From the NCBI RefSeq assembly GCF_000006405.1, contig NW_003214508.1, forward strand, positions 96,996 through 160,995: a DNA stretch of 64,000 nucleotides, read 5' to 3'. The DNA is from Perkinsus marinus ATCC 50983. Lineage: Eukaryota; Perkinsozoa; Perkinsida; Perkinsidae. A program made the translations under genes and the position numbers. Shown piece by piece: positions 34,393 to 45,105 of this stretch. Below the pieces are notes generated by a model. It saw only the letters and a program-made list of their open reading frames with translations, had not been told where the DNA came from and did not search any database. Each line of letters opens with the position of its first letter. Within the stretch, counting starts at the first letter, position 1.

Positions 34393-37300
34393 ATGTACAG
34401 GCCCCTTGATGATACTATGACGTCCTACTCCAAATGGGAGGCTCTCACATCATGGGTTGATAGATTCACTGACAAGCTATGTAAGTTGGCGTTTCCGATA
34501 GTCATCGTTGGTCACTATGGTGAAAATAGGCATACCATTTTTGGGCGAGGACAACGATAGGACATGTATTGTACCGCGAGATGGCACAGCCGCCGACGAG
34601 CTCAAACTACCGTACAAATGGGAAGTCATCTATTGGCTCAAGTAGGGAACATGTGTCAGTGGAGAACACTGATGCCTATGAATGCGTTGAATGGCAGGTA
34701 CACTGGAGCGGTCGCTATAGCCTTCTCTCTGATTTTGACAGCAGTACTAGTGGACGACATGCACCACATCGAAGAGAACAGTATGACATTTAAAGGACTT
34801 CCGGGCCAGGTTGGGGAGAAAATCATCACTATTCCGGTGAGAAAGACATGGCTAACTCCACAGCTACGGCAGAGATTTCATTCAGAGATCATCAGGAGGC
34901 TGGGATACTTTTCGGTTCGATTCTGTCAGTGACCAAATATGCTCGAACACCGTAGGCACGCTCCCTACCTCGAGAACACCGACAACAGAGATGTTGTAAG
35001 TCGCTGTCGCCTTCTTCTCAATCTACGTGCACACTCGCGGGCGTGACATTCAAGTGATTGGGGAGTACTCGACAGTTATATGATTTGAATCTTATCCATC
35101 TGAGGCTAGCGAGTTATAGGCTCATCTCTGTACTGGCTCGAACGATCTTCCTGTATTCGTTGTACTACACTTCTGCACTGTTAGCCCAACAGTTGAAAGC
35201 TCTGATGATCAGCGAGTAGGAAAGAATATTATTAGCCTATACAAGTTTCGTGTCATAAGGAATCTTTGCTGAATCTAGATAGTGCACCTCCAAGTTGGGA
35301 CTATGCAGGTATAGCGATCTTGCCGCATGCGAGTCGAACCACAAAACCTGCGGGGAAGAGAGGCATCATGACTCATTGAGTCGGTTGGCTCTCAGCCTCT
35401 TCGACCTAGGACTAGCTGGAACTGACACTAACAGTGATTTGGGCAGCGAAACCTTCGCGAGTGTAAGCAAGTTCGTCACATCGCCTCGGCTGGGGGGAAA
35501 GCCGTTTTTTTCCAGTTGGCCTTCGTCTCGAACATAAGCAGAGTGCTCGACATCATGGCTCTGGTGGCGCATGGACTGGCATTCGCGATCTTGGTAGGAG
35601 TCCCAGAACAGGAGATTCGTTGACTTTGCCTTGCAGATTATCGTTCGTCGTAGCCCTCGAACTTTACTTTTGCATAAGAATTCCAGAGGGAGCATCTGGG
35701 TATACATCACTGACTACTCTCCTAACTGGTAAGTGCTGTAGATGAGAAGTATTCCTGTGTAGTGTTACACTACTAGTGTAGGATGTGTTAGTATACTACC
35801 GTTGTGGCAATGAGTTGATCTTGAACTCGAATGAGTGGCAAGTATTCCCTTGAAATTCGCACTGCTCTCAGGTTGGTGCTCTTCGCCGGAGTCGCGCTGC
35901 TAGTCTCGAATGGTCTGCGAGCATCTTTCCGCCACTCCCTCGCTTCACACGTTGCCGCCTATGCGATCCATTGTCACAGCTCTCCAGGCGACCCCCTCAC
36001 AGCAGCGTTTCTCCCCCAGGGGTAAACCTGGCACTAGTTCTGACGGAGATTCCTCTTTTTAGAGATAAGCCGGCGAATCTAAACGCCATGGTGGTCTTCG
36101 GGAAGTACGTACACTCATCAAGCAGCAGCGGGCTGAGTATGCAATTACTATACGTCGTCATCCTCATAGACGTCTTGGCTGCAGTACTCGTCATATGGTA
36201 AGGCCATCTGAAGTCATGGAGGAATGACAATAGCACACTACTAAAGTGTCACTGTCATTTCTTCATGTTTTCGCTACAATCCTTTCGTGGCTCGCCGTAT
36301 TCATTCACGATGAATCGATATCAATGGCATGAGCGAGCTTGGTCCTGTTGCACGGTGATGTTTTCCGTACCTCGCGACTGTTATCTGTCGATCGCTTAGA
36401 GAGTCCCTCAAAGGGGTGGTAAGGAGTGTAACCTGTTCGATGTTACTTTTCAGGGCTGGTAGTCGTGGAGCCTATAGCAGCAGCAGAACGCGTCTCACCA
36501 ATTCCCAACTCGACCGACTGCCTTTCTATTCTAAGATTTGGAATGTGTGGCTGAGCTTCATCTTTTTCATATTTGCGATGGCTTGCACAACTGCATCTGG
36601 GTGAGTCTCAGAAAGGATTCATCAACGATGACAAGTTAGACAGTTTTTTCGAAAAGTACTGGAACCGAGAATCGAACTCGGGACCTACTGCGTGTTAGGC
36701 AGTCGTCATAACCAACTAGACCATTCCAGCTTATATTTATAAGTTTTTGTACCCACCGACTGTAGATACTCTGTTCGGCGCCGTGGGTACCTTCTCAACG
36801 TAGAATTCTGGAGTATCGATCGGCCAACTGGACGAGCTGACCTCGACGATATCCTCCTCAATCACTTGGGATATTCCTACGCCTCCTTCGATGTAAGGCT
36901 CTGGCTAAAAATCCCACTAGGTGTTGGTCGGTGGTTGATACATGACTGCCTCCTTCCTCGCCGGCCCATCACGAACAATCTCAAAACGATAGCTCCCTGT
37001 TGCTCACCACCATGATGATTATTCAATTTGTATTCAGGTTGCCGACTTCGCCACCGTTATCGCCTTGTTGATAGCCTTCCTAGTGTGGCTCGTAACTCCA
37101 GATAAGACTAGATTCCTATCAAAGTACCTACAGCTTGTCGGTCTAGGGTATCTCTTAAGAGCTATCATCATGGTAGAAAGTCATATAAGATCGGCCTAGC
37201 CGCTGACGATCTCATTTCAGCCATGGACTGTCCTACCCGCCCCCTTCAGCGTCTTGCAATTCCCACAGTGCTTCGAGACACCTGGAAATAAGATATTCGG

Positions 37301-37972
37301 CGATATCATCACCCTTATATTCTGCAACGATATGATGTAAGCTACTCACTAGGGCTCCACGTTGGGCTTCACTGGCTTGAAGCCAGTGGCTACACGTTAT
37401 AAGCGGAGTTGTCAACCCCCATGGTCATGATGTTAGGTACTCTGGACACGCAGCTTTCATTTGCATCCCGATATTCATCGCCTTTGCCTTTGTCGAATAC
37501 GGACCCATCAAGCGGAAAGCCTTGGCATGGTTGATGCTCCTTGGAGTCGCTGTGCCCTGTGTATTTCTAATTGTCATTGCTCGCGGGCATTACTCTATTG
37601 ATGTAACTCAATCGTAGTTGTTATTCTTGTTTGCATGTCGTTCATTGTATAGATTCTCGTGAGTGTAGTAGTGAGCTCGTGTTTCGTGCTGCTCAACATT
37701 CCAGCTTGGAAGCTGCTATTTGACTATGGAAAAGGTGCACCCAACCGGTTCGGGAAGGTACGCCGAGCACACGCCACGAGTGGCGAGACAAGTGAGCTTG
37801 TCAGGTATCTGACCTCCTCGCCGAGGCATACGACTGTTTTTCGGACGACGATTCCAACAGCACCACCGCCTTTTTGGATGATAAAGACGTTGAAGAGGAG
37901 CCAGATTGGATATCGATCGAAAAAAAGATATCTGATCTCAGTGACAAAGTCAAGCTCAAGTTGAGTCCATGA
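34393..37972 (+). CDS. Sphingolipid-synthase-like (PAP2_C) multi-pass membrane protein, copy A
   Basis: About 13 exons that align one to one with the next gene. Exon pairs include SYSKWEALTSWVDRFTDKLC, YTGAVAIAFSLILTAVLVDD, MTFKGLPGQ, FRHSLASHVAAYAIHCHSSPGDP, LDRLPFYSKIWNVWLSFIFF, FWSIDRPTGRADLDDILLNHL and WLVTPDKTRFLSKYL. The catalytic part is PWTVLP...IFGDIIT..CNDMMYSGHAAF (D3-like, His) and RGHYSIDV (D4-like, His and Asp), the sphingomyelin/inositol-phosphorylceramide synthase signature. It should transfer a phospho-head group to ceramide in the Golgi or plasma membrane; the head group cannot be told. Stop 37970-37972. ATG 34393 or 34417. An antisense tRNA-Val sits in intron 36601-36765. 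The N-terminal half has more hydrophobic segments than the usual six-helix enzyme. Confidence 0.75.
36657..36730 (-). tRNA. tRNA-Val(AAC), nested antisense in an intron
   Basis: 74 nt. The anticodon stem-loop ACTGC-CTAACAC-GCAGT gives anticodon AAC. T-arm CCGAG-TTCGATT-CTCGG is perfect. Acceptor GCTGGAA/TTCCAGT has one G-U pair at position 1-72, and the discriminator is A. A T4 run follows on the minus strand (36652-36655), as in a Pol III terminator. It lies wholly inside intron 36601-36765 of the plus-strand copy A gene. The matching intron of copy B (40060-40176) has no tRNA. Confidence 0.92.
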
Positions 37973-38106
37973 TCCTCCTACCATGTTCCTGTCTGTGCAC
38001 TTGTCCTTCCACACGTTTGCGCATTGGATTTGTAACAAACCTCGGCGGGTCAATTGGAGAAGTCGTCATCGCAGGCCCCTTATTGAGGAGCATTTGCTCC
38101 AGCAGC

Positions 38107-41100
38107 ATGTCCGAATCAAAATGGGAGACTCTCGTGGCATGGACTGATAACATAACAGACAAACTCTGTGAGAGCATTTAAGCACCTACGACTCGAATTC
38201 ACAAGTCTGTGATAGGCTTGCCATTCCTGGGTCCTGACATTCGGAGCAACCCTCGGACTTTCATCATACCTCGTGATAAGAATGACGATGGTCACTTGGG
38301 ATTGTCATACAAATGGACTGTTATCTACGGCTTGGGGTAAGTGCTCCAATGTCTAGAGAGTCCACAGACTTCGAGCGTAGTGGGAAAGAACATCCTTGTG
38401 AAGAACTGCACAGGTTGATCACAATGAGAAATTGTGCGGATATTTGGCTATCCTATTGTGGGTCTTCATACACTCCTACCCTTGGTCGGGTGTTAATTTC
38501 GTAATGTAGTGAGAACCAAGCATTATATTCTCAACGTGGCTTAGAAAGTCTGCCCTTTGGATCTCTGCATGCTGGCAGATACATTATGGCGGTCTTCGTC
38601 TCGCTGGCATTATTAACGACCTCGGTTATCGTGGATGATATACACACTATTAAGGGAGGCTCAATGACGTTTCAGGGGCTTGCTGGCCAGACCAAGCCGT
38701 TAACCATCCGTATTCCCGTGAGAAACGCTACCCGGCGATCATTGCGGTTACCACATTTCCTCCACTTCTAGGCCTCACATGGCGGCTGGCAGAGTTTGAG
38801 CTATAACTCGTTCGAGGATGGTCTCATTTGTCCTTTGAATAGTGGACCCGAGAGTCGGCCGACTCTGGCAAAGTAGGTTGACCGGACTACACCATCACCG
38901 TTGTTTACTGGCGCTACTGACCAGTCGTACATCTTCTCCCCATTTTATTCGTTTGTCTTGAGGTACTCTACTCTCGCCCAATGCGAGGTCGACGGTCAGC
39001 AGTGTGCCAAAGACCGCAAGGGTGACTCGGTCAGCGGAATCGCCCTCAGCTTGTCGGAGTTGGGCTTGGCCCAGGTCCAGACTAACAGTGGACTCGGTGT
39101 AGAAACCCTAACAGATGTACGTTCTCGGTCTGTCGAGTAGTGTGAGAACGGCTCCTTCTTAGTTCTCCAACGTATCGTTCCTCAATCGGGTGCTGGTGAT
39201 TACCGCCTTAACCTGTCATGGACTAGCATTCGTGTTGCTGGTAAGCTAATTTTTACTCCATTTACATTTCCTCTTACATTTACAGCCAAATTTTACACTA
39301 CTCATTGTGCTCATAGGGCTTATCATTACTATCTTTCCATCATTGACTTATCCATTGTGACTCGATCAGAGTCCTAACCCTTCCGTCTTGTTCAGATCGC
39401 AATGCGGCGTCCACCCCGATCGCTACTCCTGCACCGGAGTAAGAACACTTCTTTCCTCGATTTCACCTTGGACTACGGTCCACAATGGTAGGCCAGACTG
39501 AGTCAAGGTGCACTGCATCGCAACTTCAGGTTAATCATGCTTGGCGGCGTGTTACTCTTCCTGTCCAGCGCTCTGGCGACCTCCTTTCGTCATGATCTCA
39601 CATCGCATATCGCTGCATATGCAGTAGCTTGCCATACATCTCCAGGAGATCCTATACGCACTGCCTTCAATCCAGGGAAGTGAGGAGCCTCTCTTCGTGC
39701 CCGAGTCATCTCAGTCGGTATCTCTCTCAGTAGCAACCCTTCGAACCTCGACGCGATGTTGGTATTTGCCGAGTATGTCCATGAATCGGGTGGTGCGGGC
39801 ATCAGCATCACTTTGACCACTTTGGTCGTCTACGTTGATCTATTCGCTTCCATTGCAGTTATTTGGTGAGAGAAGCTTTAGCTAGTAGTGTGTGTCTAAT
39901 ATCCATGCTCAGGGTTGGCACTCGTGGAGCTTACCATAAAGATCGAGCCAAACTGACCGACGCTCAGCTCAGCCGTTTACCATTCTATTCCAAGATCTGG
40001 CACATAGCCCTCAGCCTCACCTTTTTGGTTTTCTCTCTGGCATCTACGTGGTTTGCTGGGTGAGATAGAGGTTACTAATATTTGATGGTATATGTTCTTA
40101 CGTCACCTCTCGCTTATCTGAAACCGTTAACAAAAGCAGGGAAGGCTGATAAGATGTGTCCTCTTAATGGTGGTAGATACTGGACTCGAGTGAGAGGATT
40201 CCCCTTGAACGAGCGTTTCTGGAGTATTGACCGTCCCCTTGGGCGTGCAGATCTGGACGATATAGTATTGAATCATCTTTCAATCACATATGCCTCCTAT
40301 GAGGTATCGTTGGCCGAAAGCTCTCTAGTGCCATATCAAAATGCTCAGGTGGCGGACTTCGCTACGGGTATCTGGGCACTGGTTGGCTTCTTATTATGGT
40401 TGGTCACTCCTGATAAGACAAGATTTCTGTCTAAGTATGCACAGCTACTGGGTTTCGCTTATTTTCTACGAGCTCTCATTGTGGTGAGTGTATACTTAGA
40501 GAAAGTCGTATAAGATTTTCGTATGTTTTCAGCCATGGACGGTATTACCCGTGCCAACAAGTATAACCCAAATCCCCATGTGTTATAGAAAACCCAAAGG
40601 TGCTCTCTTCGGAGACATCATTACAGCGGTCTATTGCAATGATATGATGTAAGATCTCTCAACCTCGTTGGCTTAATCGCATCCCTCCGAGGTACTCCGG
40701 CCACGCGGCGTTCATCTCGTTACCGTGTTTCATCGCTATCGCATTCATAGTGTATGGTCCTGTACGGCGCAAGGGCCTTGCCAGCTGCGTGTTGTTGCTC
40801 GGGGTCATCCCTTCGGTCGCTATCGTGGTCATATCACGTGCTCATTACACCATGGACGTGAGTCATTCATTTCATCCAAGTGACCAGGACCGCGGCGGTC
40901 AGATACTGGTGAGTCTGTTGGTGACTATCTCACTGACTTTACTCAACACTCCGGCATGGAAGCTGTTATTCAACTATGGCAACAATCCAAGAAAGAGTGC
41001 ACATGATGTAGCCCGCATTCGCTTTCATCATCACCTGAATATCGCTCATATACGTGTAGGTTAGCAAGTTGTTAGACGAGTGCAATGATTACCTTGAACA

Positions 41101-41215
41101 GCAAGTTGATTTGGAGAGTACGGGGCTACTCAGTGATGTGCCCCCACCCGACTGGACTACCGTACAGAGAAAGATATCAATGCTCAGCGATAAGCTCTCC
41201 CAACAGGAGCAATAA
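38107..41215 (+). CDS. Sphingolipid-synthase-like (PAP2_C) multi-pass membrane protein, copy B
   Basis: Starts MSESKWETLVAWTDNITDKLC only 134 bp after the stop of copy A; stop TAA 41213-41215. The exon order and most intron places match copy A. Diagnostic segments: VFVSLALLTTSVIVDD, FRHDLTSHIAAYAVACHTSPGDP, LSRLPFYSKIWHIALSLTFLVFS, GFPLNERFWSIDRPLGRADLDDI, WLVTPDKTRFLSKYAQLL, PWTVLPVPTSITQIP, FGDIITAVYCNDMMYSGHAAF and RAHYTMDV. The His/His/Asp set of the PAP2_C active site is complete. The C-terminal tail (PPDWTTVQRKISMLSDKL) matches the tail of copy A (DWISIEKKISDLSDKV), so both ends are conserved. The pair arose by tandem duplication, now well diverged. Exact substrate is not deducible. Confidence 0.78.
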
Positions 41216-41339
41216 TGCGACAATTTGTTGATTATAAAAAAGATGATAATATTGTTATCATGTCCCCTGCTCTAGTGTATGCTCATGTTAAATGTGAAGG
41301 TATTGACGTCAACTGTTCGTGTGATCTGAGTTATATGTT

Positions 41340-41402
41340 CGCACTCACTTAACCCTGTCTGAGGAAATGCCGCACTCACTTAAGCCTGTCTGAGGAAATG
41401 CT
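41340..41402. repeat. Tandem duplication, two 31-bp units
   Basis: CGCACTCACTTAACCCTGTC plus TGAGGAAATGC repeats immediately with one base changed (AAGCCTG for AACCCTG). It lies about 125 bp after copy B of the sphingolipid-synthase-like pair. Confidence 0.75.
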
Positions 41403-41991
41403 GCCTCATCCTCGCCCATGTGTATCACTACGAATGTTGTAGTTCTAAGGCATTCACGTACGTGGCCACTTGCTGGCGAGCGTACGATTGTAATGATTTG
41501 GGAGTCTCCCCAGAATGCGCAAATGTCTTCATGTGACACGCAAGTTAATTGCAAAAATGTTAGAGCCAGGTACTATCAACATGAATGAGGAAGCGTATGT
41601 GCTTGGAGCCACACCCATTCAATAGGTGTATCAGTTGTGTTGCTTAGCACACTATAGCACAGACATTCATCCGCTAGTTGATAGGAACTTGTCCATCGAA
41701 CTATCACGTTGGTAATCATTATCCACCACCAAGGAATTTCACCATCACGGATTCTCACACGATGGGGGGCATAATACTTTCTCACTCAGTCCCATTACAC
41801 CGGTGAACTTCACTGCGAAGTATGTTATCACTAACCAGTGCCTGTACCGTTGTGACAATCTAGCAGTAGCACCGCCATTGTGAAGTGTCCCCTCAAGTCA
41901 AGCGAGAAAGCTCCCGCATCCGTAGGGATACTGAATTCCATGAGGTTCGATGATTCGAAGCTACAGACGAAGCTACAGACACGAGCTACTT

Positions 41992-42125
41992 CACAGCTTG
42001 TCCGAGTACTAAGGACCTTAGCTGCCACAAGAGGCAACTTCGGTAAGCATACACGGTTCCATATGGCACAGTTGGGAAATGCACAAGTAACCTAGAGTAG
42101 ATACCATGCGAGCGTTAAAGTGCCG
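41992..42125. repeat. 134-bp direct repeat, left copy
   Basis: Pairs with 42202-42335 at about 95% identity, from CACAGCTTGTCCGAGTACTA to GCGAGCGTTAAAGTGCCG. A 12-bp tandem (GAAGCTACAGAC twice) precedes it at about 41957. No coding frame is kept in both copies. Confidence 0.85.
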
Positions 42126-42201
42126 TTATACATCAGTCTCAGCGTTCGAAATAAATGAAAAAAGGTCACAACCGTAGAGAACTCTCACTACCAATCTATT
42201 C

Positions 42202-42335
42202 CACAGCTTATCCGAGTACTAAGGACCTTGGCTGCCACAGGAGGCAACTTCGGTAAGCATACACGGTTCCATATGGCACAGTTGGGAAATGCACAAGTAC
42301 CCTAGAGTAGGTACCATGCGAGCGTTAAAGTGCCG
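42202..42335. repeat. 134-bp direct repeat, right copy
   Basis: Second copy of the repeat at 41992-42125; the 76 bp between the copies is unrelated. High identity points to a recent event. Confidence 0.85.
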
Positions 42336-43984
42336 CAACCCAGTACCACAGATCGGATCGAATAAAACAAGCGCTAGGGTCAACCAAAAAACCAGATACG
42401 CCATAGAATGACGTAGTGTGGAGAAATGGTCCAAGAAACAATTATCACATCAGACTGACGTGCAAAAAAGTGGTCTCGTCAGGAGTCTGAGACTTGGGTA
42501 TAGCGATTTTTTCAGTCATCATGTGCTGTGAAAGGCATTAAAGAGTCAGAAAACGACGCGGTTTCACCCCATATGAATAGTCGGAAGACATGGGTTAGCA
42601 ATAAGCGTTGAATCATCACTCTACAGGCATTTATTGCCTCAGAGAAATCCGCTAAATTTTCATCTCCACACTAAACTCCTAGGAGTTCGCGTCAGAGTGT
42701 GTAACAAAGATGGCTCATCAAAGACATTATTGCACTTCTTTGGGTCAGATCTGTTGAGCTTGACATAATAGATTAAGGTATCCCCACGGCTGAGTAAGAT
42801 CAGCGGGAAAATCTAATCATCATTCCCAGAAGGCAAATCATTAACGATAAATGTGATACGACTCTCACTAATACACGCTTGTGATAATCGATCACAGAAT
42901 CGATACCGTAACATAGCTTAGTGTGAGCGGAGCGAAGTAGAATTCGAATTAAGATTTTAGTTGATTGTTTCATCATCCGAAACATCCAAAAAATCTAACA
43001 AATTATCGTTGCTGCATTGGTGGTCCATAAGTTCTTTGACCTGAGAACCCACTATGTGGATGCTCTTCGCCCCCATTCGTTAACTCGGGGTGATCATAGC
43101 TCTACTCAAACCCTGTGGATTGAAGGTGGCCTCCACTGAGCTTAGAACTGTTCATGCGATCGTTGGTTCATGTGGAGATGATATCATCAATTTGAGGCAT
43201 CTCACCTTTCCAGGGCGGATTCTAAATCTATTAGCCAAAGCATCTCCGCGCCGTACTCTTCAAAGTCCATGACTAGGCTTCCTATTTGAGCAGCTTGCCA
43301 TGCGACTGGCTTAGTTGGCTTTTCGATTTCATTTTGATGATCGAAATCTTACGTACACTCTGCAGTGTTTGGTTGATGCCTCCATCACTGCTCTCTCGAA
43401 TCGGCTATCCCGTCGACTTTACCCTTTAGTTTGCCAGATTTTCATGCCCGTAGTACCTAGCGTCTCTACGTATGCTGGACCTGACTTCACGAGAGCGGAA
43501 TCCCTGCATGTTTCTAAACTCTATGTGTGCCAAGATGAACGAAAATGCTTCCCTTTTATGGACTATCTACTGTGGAGGGTGATCGATTCGGGCTTTGAAT
43601 GTGCTATGGGAAGGATTTGTCTATCGACCGATATATTTTACCAATTTCCGGCGAAAGTTTGACGATTCCATAGCCATGAATTACTATGTCATATGCGAGT
43701 TGGACAAGAAGCATACAATTTTGACATATGAATTCTCATTAGTTGTGGTAGTCAGTAATATGAGTAGTTTCTCGAGCCGAATGAGCTCTCATGCGCAAGT
43801 CTGGGCATTCATTGAAACGTTGTCACTTCAAGATAGGCGCTCATCAATCTTGCCAGTGTATTGGTAAGCTGGACTGTGAGACTTCATAAACTACGTGTGC
43901 TCCAATCAAGCCTGGACTCAGCCTTGGCATCCTCTGCACTTACATATTCGACACGTGTTTAAGCTGCTTGTTACATTGCAACAG

Positions 43985-44793
43985 GCTATGCCATCCCAAC
44001 ATCAATCTTAGTAAGATTAATATCTTCGGGTGGGGCAGCTATGCCATCCCAACATCAATTTTAGTGAAATTAATATATTCGGGTGGGGCAGCTATGCCAT
44101 TCCAACATCAATCTTAGTAAAATTAATATATTTGGGTGGGGCGGCTATGCCATCTCAACATCAAATTTAGTAAAATTAATATCTTCGGGTGGGGCAGCTA
44201 TGCCATCCCAACATCGATTTTAGTGAAATTAATATATTCGGGTGGGGCAGCTATGCCATTCCAACATCAATCTTAGTGAAATTAATATATTCGGGTGGGG
44301 CAGCTATGCCATTCCAACATCAATCTTTAGTGAAATTAATATATTCGGGTGGGGCAGCTATGCCATTCCAACATCAATCTTAGTGAAATTAATATATTCG
44401 GGTGGGGCGGCTATGCCATCCCAACATCAATTTTAGTAAAATTAATATCTTCGGGTGGGGCAGCTATGCCGTCCCAACATCGATTTTAGTGAAATTAATA
44501 TATTCGGGTGGGGCAGCTATGCCATTCCAACATCAATCTTAGTGAAATTAATATATTCGGGTGGGGCAGCTATGCCATTCCAACATCAATCTTAGTGAAA
44601 TTAATATATTCGCGTGGGGCAGCTATGCCATTCCAACATCAATCTTAGTGAAATTAATATATTCGGGTGGGGCGGCTATGCCATCCCAACATCAATTTTA
44701 GTGAAATTAATATATTCGGGTGGGGCAGCTATGCCATTCCAACATCAATCTTAGTAAAATTGATATCGTCGGGTCGGGCGACTATGCCACCCC
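43985..44793. repeat. 53-bp minisatellite, about 15 copies
   Basis: Unit CTATGCCATTCCAACATCAA followed by TCTTAGTGAAATTAATATAT and TCGGGTGGGGCAG. Units start about every 53 bp from 43985, with one 1-bp insertion (unit at about 44304). Variants such as ATATCTTC/ATATATTC, GCAG/GCGG and CATCCC/CATTCC recur in blocks, a sign of higher-order duplication. The last unit degenerates near 44780. Open frames crossing it are by-products. Confidence 0.95.
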
Positions 44794-45105
44794 AGGATAT
44801 TCCCTTTAGCACAATGAATCCCGCGGGTGTGTGTGGTAGTTAGATCGACTTCATCGGCACTGAGTGGCATAGCCGAGATTGATCCCAGTATAAGCGTGCT
44901 AGGCTGCCTCTATACGTGAGAGGCGTTATATTGCCATGTTAAGTTTTTTCTATTGCCATTGGAAATTGGAACGGTTCGTCACATCACGTATCTCGTTACC
45001 TTGTCTTGTGGAACTGGTCATCAAATGAGTCGTGTTGACTTGTATTGATCTCGGAAGCACCCAAATCGATTGCCACCTCTGTAGTTTTTCATCGACCAGG
45101 ATAAC
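44794..45105. other. Short intergenic stretch upstream of the TIR-like gene
   Basis: About 310 bp between the minisatellite and the ATG at 45106. Nothing recognisable apart from a TTTTTT run near 44945. Confidence 0.4.

Larger units (their letters stand above)
41216..43984. other. Repeat-bearing intergenic region
   Basis: 2.8 kb with two tandem 31-bp units at 41340-41402 and a 134-bp direct repeat (41992-42125, 42202-42335). Plus-strand open stretches at about 43090-43270 and 43315-43870 (for example LTYTLQCLVDASITALSNRL) do not start at ATG and show no known domain; they may be remnants of a decayed gene. Confidence 0.4.

Noticed and set aside
42121..42190. Spliced-leader RNA gene
   Set aside because: I looked for the dinoflagellate/perkinsid leader core (GTAGCCAT..TGGCTCAAG) here and elsewhere and found no match.
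44189..44436. Repetitive ORFs with MGQLCHPNI-type peptides
   Set aside because: They are by-products of the 53-bp minisatellite; the unit is not a multiple of three and no frame persists.
43985..44793. CRISPR array
   Set aside because: Units are adjacent near-identical copies without variable spacers, in a eukaryotic context.
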